DNA of 15,253 nt, from contig JAHENN010000102.1 in the NCBI GenBank assembly GCA_018609665.1, positions 1 to 15,253 on the forward strand, read 5' to 3'. The DNA is from Haloarculaceae archaeon. GTDB lineage: Archaea; Halobacteriota; Halobacteria; Halobacteriales; Haloarculaceae. The translations under genes were made by a program, and so were the position numbers. A model generated the notes under the pieces. The model saw only the letters and a program-made list of their open reading frames with translations, was not told the origin of the DNA and ran no database searches. Shown here piece after piece: positions 11,460 to 15,253 of this stretch. Each line of letters starts with the position of its first letter. Position 1 is the stretch's first letter.

Positions 11460-11466
11460 CTATATG
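11460..11466 (+). promoter_or_regulatory. TATA element of the transporter operon
   Basis: CTATATG is centred 27 bp before the GTG at 11490 and 30 bp before the ATG at 11493. The transcript would therefore start at or just before the start codon. No Shine-Dalgarno sequence is seen in front of this gene, unlike the downstream genes of the operon. Confidence 0.65.
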
Positions 11467-11492
11467 TGTGATGAAAGTTAACAACACCTGTG

Positions 11493-12941
11493 ATGGCAGG
11501 CTCAGACACAGACGCAGAAGGAGTTTCGCGGCGGCGCTTCGTCGCGGCGGCCGGGGCGACCGGCGTCGCAACCAGCGTTGCAGGTTGTTTCGGCGGTGGC
11601 GGCGGCGGCGACGGTCCAATCGAAATCACGATGGACGGCGAGTGGGACGGTGCCCAGGAGACCGTCGTGAACGCGCTGTACGAGGCGGGCCTCAGCGAGG
11701 ACATCGACGTCGAGATTCTGCCGGGCGACTTCGAGTCGGGCGCGCGCCGCTCGGAGTTCACCTCGGCGCTGGACGCCGGGCGCGCGAGTCCGGACATCTT
11801 CATGATGGACTCCGGGTGGACCATCCCGTTCATCGTCCGTGGACAGCTGGTCAACCTGAGCGAGGAGCTCTCCTCGGAGACGCTCGATTACGTCCAGAGC
11901 GACTACCTCGACGCGGCGGTCAACACCGCCAGCGACCCGGAGTCGGGCGACCTCTACGGGCTCCCGATATTCCCGGACTACCCGGTGATGCACTACCGGA
12001 GGGACCTCGTCGAGGCGGCCGGATACGACCCCGACGGGGAGAACTGGGCCACCGAGCCCATGACCTGGAGCCGCTTCGCCGAGATCGCCGCCGACGTCGT
12101 CGAGCAGAACCCCGACCTCGAGTACGGCTTCACGACGCAGGCCGACGACTACGTCGGCACCGCCTGCTGTACGTTCAACGAGATGATGACGACGATGGGC
12201 GGGGCGTACTTCGGCGACCACGAGAACCTGTTCGGCCCGGTCGGCGACCGGCCGGTGACGGTCGACGAGGAGCCGCTCTACGAGACGATCCGGATGATGC
12301 GTTCGTTCATGTACGGTCCGGACGCCGACAACGCCAATCCAGACCTCCCGCAGATCAGCAACAGCGACCTCGTCGAGTTCACCGAGGAGGACGCCCGCGA
12401 GCCGTTCACTGGCGGCAACGCGGCGTTCATGCGCAACTGGCCGTACGCCATCCCGATCAACCTCGACGACGGCGGCTTCACGGCCGGCGAGGACTACGAC
12501 GTCATGCCGATGCCGTTCGGCGTCGAGGAGGGGCAGGGCAACTACGAGGGAACCGGCGGGACGAACCACGCCCTCGGCGGCTGGCACCTCACGATCAACC
12601 CGAACACCCAGCGGCTCGACGACAGCATCCAGGTGCTGGAGGCGTTCGCCAACCAAGAGGTCATGCTGACCGTCTTCGGCGAGCTGGGCAACCTGCCGCC
12701 GGACCCGTCGGTCACCGAGCAGGCCGACGAGGAGGCCGTCGGCGAGCTGGCGAACTTCCTCGATACCCTCTCGGTCGCCGGCGAGAACACGGTGCCGCGG
12801 CCGGTGACGACCGCCTGGCCCGACCAGCAGCCGCTCGTCTCCGGCGAGGTCAACGCCGCCTACCGCGGCGAGAAGTCGCCCGAGGCGGCGATGTCGGACC
12901 TCAAGGAGGGACTCGAGCAGATCGAAAACGAGGTCCAGTAA
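11493..12941 (+). CDS. Sugar ABC transporter substrate-binding lipoprotein
   Basis: This 482-residue extracellular solute-binding protein is of family 1 (MalE/trehalose-maltose-binding type). The N-terminus has a Tat signal with SRRRF (12-16), a hydrophobic stretch, and a lipobox SVAGC with the lipidated Cys32, followed by a flexible glycine run. The mature protein would be anchored on the outer face of the cytoplasmic membrane and deliver sugar to the permeases that follow. Family hallmarks include SPDIFMMDSGWTIPF and LYGLPIFPDYPVMHYRRDL. A vicinal cysteine pair (Cys225-Cys226) is present. Start choice: GTG at 11490 and ATG at 11493 are adjacent and in frame; ATG is given, but a leaderless transcript could use either. 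Co-regulation with glucose genes points to a glucose, maltose or trehalose-like substrate, not proven. The permease gene starts 13 bp after the stop. Confidence 0.92.
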   Translation: MAGSDTDAEGVSRRRFVAAAGATGVATSVAGCFGGGGGGDGPIEITMDGEWDGAQETVVNALYEAGLSEDIDVEILPGDFESGARRSEFTSALDAGRASPDIFMMDSGWTIPFIVRGQLVNLSEELSSETLDYVQSDYLDAAVNTASDPESGDLYGLPIFPDYPVMHYRRDLVEAAGYDPDGENWATEPMTWSRFAEIAADVVEQNPDLEYGFTTQADDYVGTACCTFNEMMTTMGGAYFGDHENLFGPVGDRPVTVDEEPLYETIRMMRSFMYGPDADNANPDLPQISNSDLVEFTEEDAREPFTGGNAAFMRNWPYAIPINLDDGGFTAGEDYDVMPMPFGVEEGQGNYEGTGGTNHALGGWHLTINPNTQRLDDSIQVLEAFANQEVMLTVFGELGNLPPDPSVTEQADEEAVGELANFLDTLSVAGENTVPRPVTTAWPDQQPLVSGEVNAAYRGEKSPEAAMSDLKEGLEQIENEVQ

Positions 12942-12942
12942 C

Positions 12943-12947
12943 GGAGG
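12943..12947 (+). promoter_or_regulatory. Ribosome binding site of the first permease gene
   Basis: GGAGG lies 7 nt before the GTG at 12955 and supports this non-ATG start over an in-frame ATG at 12991. Confidence 0.7.
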
Positions 12948-12954
12948 ACGACCC

Positions 12955-13929
12955 GTGACAACGAAACAGGAATCCGACACGCGGCTGTTGATGCGACCGC
13001 TGAACTGGCTCGAAACCCGAAGCGAGGAGGTGTTCGCCTACATACTGCTCGCGCCGGCGTTTCTGCTGCTGGCGGTCGTCGCGTTCTTCCCGCTGATACG
13101 GACGTTCCAGTTCTCGCTGCTGTCGGACCAGACGGCCACGAGGAACCCCTTCGGCGGGTTCGTCGGCCTCGACAACTACGCCGCGCTGTTGACCGGGGAG
13201 GCGCTGCTGCCGCAGCAGTTCCTCGACCCGGCCTTCGAGACGCCGCTGCTCCAGCAGGCGCTGTTCGTGACGCTCGCCTTCGCCATCCTCAGCGTCCTCT
13301 TCGAGACGCTCATCGGGTTCGGACAGGCGCTGGTCATCGACCAGGACTTCTACGGCCGTCGGTGGGTCCGCGTCGCGATCATCATCCCGTACGCGATTCC
13401 CATCGTCATTCAGTCGATGATATTCTACCTGATGTTCAACCCGACGGTCGGCTTCGCCGCCGACTTCATGCAGTGGCTGGGGGTCTTCGGGCAGAACCCG
13501 CTCGCCGACAGCAGCGACTCGTTCGTCATCGTGCTGGTGGCCGACATCTGGAAGACGTCGGCGTTCATGGCGCTGCTCATCCTCGCGGGGCTGCAGAGCG
13601 TCGACCGCGGGCTCTACGACGTCGCGCGGGTGTCGGGGGCCTCGAAGTGGCAGCAGTTCAAGTACATCACGCTACCGCTGGTGGCGCCGGCGCTGCTCGT
13701 CGCGATGCTGTTCCGGACGATGGACGCGATGCGCATCTACGGGCTGATCGACGCGACGGCCGGCTGCCAGACCGTCCCCTCGATGAGCTGTCTGGTCATC
13801 ACCGCGCTGCAGGAGACCCGCCGGTGGGCGACCGCCTCGTCGGTGGCGTTCCTGACGGCCATCGTCATCGGCGTGATGGTCGTGTTCTACTTGGTCGGAC
13901 TGCGCGACACGGAGGCGGATGTGGCATGA
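12955..13929 (+). CDS. Sugar ABC transporter permease, MalF type
   Basis: This is a 324-residue inner-membrane permease with six predicted helices, the first at about 28-48. The EAA loop that contacts the ATPase lies at about 222-241 (YDVARVSGASKWQQFKYITL), with the expected invariant glycine and the terminal LP. It forms the membrane channel together with the next gene product. Two cysteines (Cys271 and Cys279) fall in the predicted external loop between the last two helices and could form a disulfide. The large periplasmic insert of enterobacterial MalF is absent, as in most archaeal and Gram-positive relatives. The GTG start is supported by a Shine-Dalgarno sequence 7 nt upstream. The last four bases overlap the next gene (ATGA), indicating translational coupling. 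Confidence 0.93.
   Translation: MTTKQESDTRLLMRPLNWLETRSEEVFAYILLAPAFLLLAVVAFFPLIRTFQFSLLSDQTATRNPFGGFVGLDNYAALLTGEALLPQQFLDPAFETPLLQQALFVTLAFAILSVLFETLIGFGQALVIDQDFYGRRWVRVAIIIPYAIPIVIQSMIFYLMFNPTVGFAADFMQWLGVFGQNPLADSSDSFVIVLVADIWKTSAFMALLILAGLQSVDRGLYDVARVSGASKWQQFKYITLPLVAPALLVAMLFRTMDAMRIYGLIDATAGCQTVPSMSCLVITALQETRRWATASSVAFLTAIVIGVMVVFYLVGLRDTEADVA
13911..13915 (+). promoter_or_regulatory. Ribosome binding site of the second permease gene
   Basis: GGAGG lies 10 nt before the ATG at 13926, inside the end of the preceding permease gene. Confidence 0.5.
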
Positions 13930-14888
13930 GCAACGAGAAACGCTCCGACGTGGCGGCGGAGCAGGCCTCCGAGCCCGACCTCGACCGCGGCGTCGTCGAG
14001 GCCTGGGTCGCCGAGGCGATATCGAACCCGGACAGGGCGTACAAGGCGGCGTTCTACACGGCGACGTTCTTCTTCCTGCTGACGACCCTCTTCCCGTTCT
14101 ACTGGCTGTTCATGGTGGCGCTGACGCCGCGCGACGGCCTCCGGGACGTCGGTGTGCTCACGCCCGGCGGGCTCAATCCGGGCGCCTTCATCGATATCTT
14201 CACGCAGATCCCGTTCCACAGGTACATCTTCAACAGCTTCCTCATCGCGACGGTGGCGACGGTCATCGTCCTGTTCGTCGCCAGCCTGGCGGGCTACGTC
14301 TTCGGTCGCCTCCGCTTCCGCGGCCGGAACGTGCTGCTGTTGGCCGTGCTCGTCACGTCGTTCTTCCCGCCGGCGGCGTTCTTCGTCCCCCTGAACCGGC
14401 TGTTCAACGCCAACGTCGAGGTGTTGCGGCCGCTGATAGAGGCGGGGTCGCTGTACAACACTCCCTACGCCATCTTCATCCCGCTGTCGGCGCTGTACCT
14501 GCCGCTGTCGATCTTCATCCTGACGACGTTCTACTCGCAGATTCCGGACGGACTGGAGGACGCCGCCCGTGTCGAGGGGACGACGCGGCTCGGCGCCCTG
14601 TTCCGGGTGATCGTGCCGCTGTCGGCCCCCGGCGTCGCGACGGCCGGCGTCCTGACGTTCATCACCGTCTACAACGAGTACTTCTTCTCGTCGCTGATGA
14701 CGGACGGGCGGCCGGAGAACTGGGCGCCGATGCTGGAGGGCATCCTCCGGTTCCAGGGCGAGTTCGAGGTGCTGTTCAACCTCATGGCGGCCGCCAGCAT
14801 CGTCGCCGTGCTACCGGTCGCGATACTGGTCATCGTCGCCCAGGAGAAGATCGTGAGCGGGCTGACCGCGGGCGGACTCAAGGAGTAA
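13926..14888 (+). CDS. Sugar ABC transporter permease, MalG type
   Basis: This is a 320-residue permease with six predicted helices and a cytoplasmic N-terminal extension of about 40 residues. The EAA loop is at about 210-229 (LEDAARVEGTTRLGALFRVI). The segment TVYNEYFFSSL (248-258) is characteristic of MalG-like proteins, and the C-terminus QEKIVSGLTAGGLKE (306-320) matches the conserved MalG tail that contacts the ATPase. It pairs with the MalF-type permease. The ATG at 13926 overlaps the previous stop by four bases, and the next gene begins 4 bp after this stop, so all transporter genes are one operon under the promoter at 11460. Confidence 0.94.
   Translation: MSNEKRSDVAAEQASEPDLDRGVVEAWVAEAISNPDRAYKAAFYTATFFFLLTTLFPFYWLFMVALTPRDGLRDVGVLTPGGLNPGAFIDIFTQIPFHRYIFNSFLIATVATVIVLFVASLAGYVFGRLRFRGRNVLLLAVLVTSFFPPAAFFVPLNRLFNANVEVLRPLIEAGSLYNTPYAIFIPLSALYLPLSIFILTTFYSQIPDGLEDAARVEGTTRLGALFRVIVPLSAPGVATAGVLTFITVYNEYFFSSLMTDGRPENWAPMLEGILRFQGEFEVLFNLMAAASIVAVLPVAILVIVAQEKIVSGLTAGGLKE
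14880..14885 (+). promoter_or_regulatory. Ribosome binding site of the ATPase gene
   Basis: AAGGAG lies 7 nt before the ATG at 14893 and directly abuts the stop codon of the preceding permease gene. Confidence 0.6.
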
Positions 14889-14892
14889 ACCC

Positions 14893-15253
14893 ATGGCATC
14901 AGTAACACTCGACGACGTCACGAAACGGTACGAGGACGTAACGGCGGTCGACAGCATGGACCTCGAGATACGGGACGGGGAGTTCGTCACCTTCGTCGGC
15001 CCCTCGGGCTGCGGCAAGTCGACGACGATGGAGACCATCGCGGGGCTGACCATCCCGACCAGCGGCACCATCCGCATCGGCGACCGGGACGTGACGGACC
15101 TGCCGCCGAAGGACCGCGGCATCTCGATGGTGTTCCAGAACATCGCGCTGTTCCCGCACATGGACGTCTACGACAACGTCTCCTTCGGGCTCCGGCTCCG
15201 GCAGTACGACCAGGAGGAGGTCGAGCGCCGCGTCCAGCGGGCGGCCGACGTCG
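14893..15253 (+). CDS. Sugar ABC transporter ATPase, MalK/UgpC type (3' end missing)
   Basis: The first 120 codons of an ATP-binding subunit run off the right edge. Walker A is GPSGCGKST (36-44), the Q-loop is MVFQN with Gln82, and LFPHMDVYDNVSFGLRLR (86-103) is the helical-domain region seen in MalK/UgpC/MsmX-type ATPases. The signature LSGGQ motif, Walker B and any C-terminal regulatory domain lie outside the window. The protein energises uptake through the two permeases from the cytoplasmic side. The ATG start is supported by the Shine-Dalgarno sequence at 14880-14885. Some MalK-type ATPases serve several transporters, so the ATPase could be shared. Confidence 0.93.
   Translation, partial: MASVTLDDVTKRYEDVTAVDSMDLEIRDGEFVTFVGPSGCGKSTTMETIAGLTIPTSGTIRIGDRDVTDLPPKDRGISMVFQNIALFPHMDVYDNVSFGLRLRQYDQEEVERRVQRAADV

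Noticed and set aside
11447..12980. Long alternative frames on both strands over the binding-protein gene
   Set aside because: Neither has a signal peptide or domain; the binding-protein frame has a Tat signal, lipobox and family motifs.

Overview
This window comes from a halophilic archaeon (class Halobacteria). It is very GC-rich, its proteins are strongly acidic, most first genes have a TATA-like box about 25-30 bp before the start codon with no room for a leader, and the gene families (zinc-dependent glucose dehydrogenase, GfcR, haloarchaeal TrmB, Tat-exported lipoprotein) are typical of that class. I cannot name the genus from sequence alone.

Layout: 1-267 has no confident gene, but it holds a 40-bp tandem repeat and a strong promoter/operator block. 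A HAD-superfamily phosphatase (minus strand) is divergent from D-glucose dehydrogenase (gdh). The run gdh - gfcR - trmB - ppc - universal stress protein follows on the plus strand, with a separate promoter visible in front of each gene. A minus-strand pair (a ROK-family sugar kinase and a small membrane protein) converges on the stress-protein gene and diverges from an aldo/keto reductase. Two minus-strand haloarchaeal proteins of unknown function follow (one with CxxC clusters, one with four membrane helices). The right end is a sugar ABC transporter operon: Tat lipoprotein binding protein, two permeases, and an ATPase cut off by the window edge.

How it fits together: most of the window concerns sugar uptake and the handling of glucose at the entry to the semi-phosphorylative Entner-Doudoroff route. 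The transporter imports sugar, gdh oxidises glucose, ppc makes oxaloacetate from phosphoenolpyruvate, and two different glucose-responsive regulators (GfcR and a TrmB-family protein) lie side by side. The most informative non-coding signal is a palindrome of the form ACTCG-N4-CGAGT. It is perfect before ppc, the stress-protein gene and the transporter operon, and degenerate before gdh and at the left edge. It agrees with the TACT-N7-8-GAGTA element reported for Halobacterium TrmB, so the window looks like a compact TrmB-type regulon encoded beside its own regulator.

No sign of mobile elements, CRISPR, tRNA or rRNA was seen. The gene families are known. The regulatory architecture, the left-edge promoter without a visible gene, and substitutions at two presumed aspartate-inhibition residues of the carboxylase are the parts most worth a second look.
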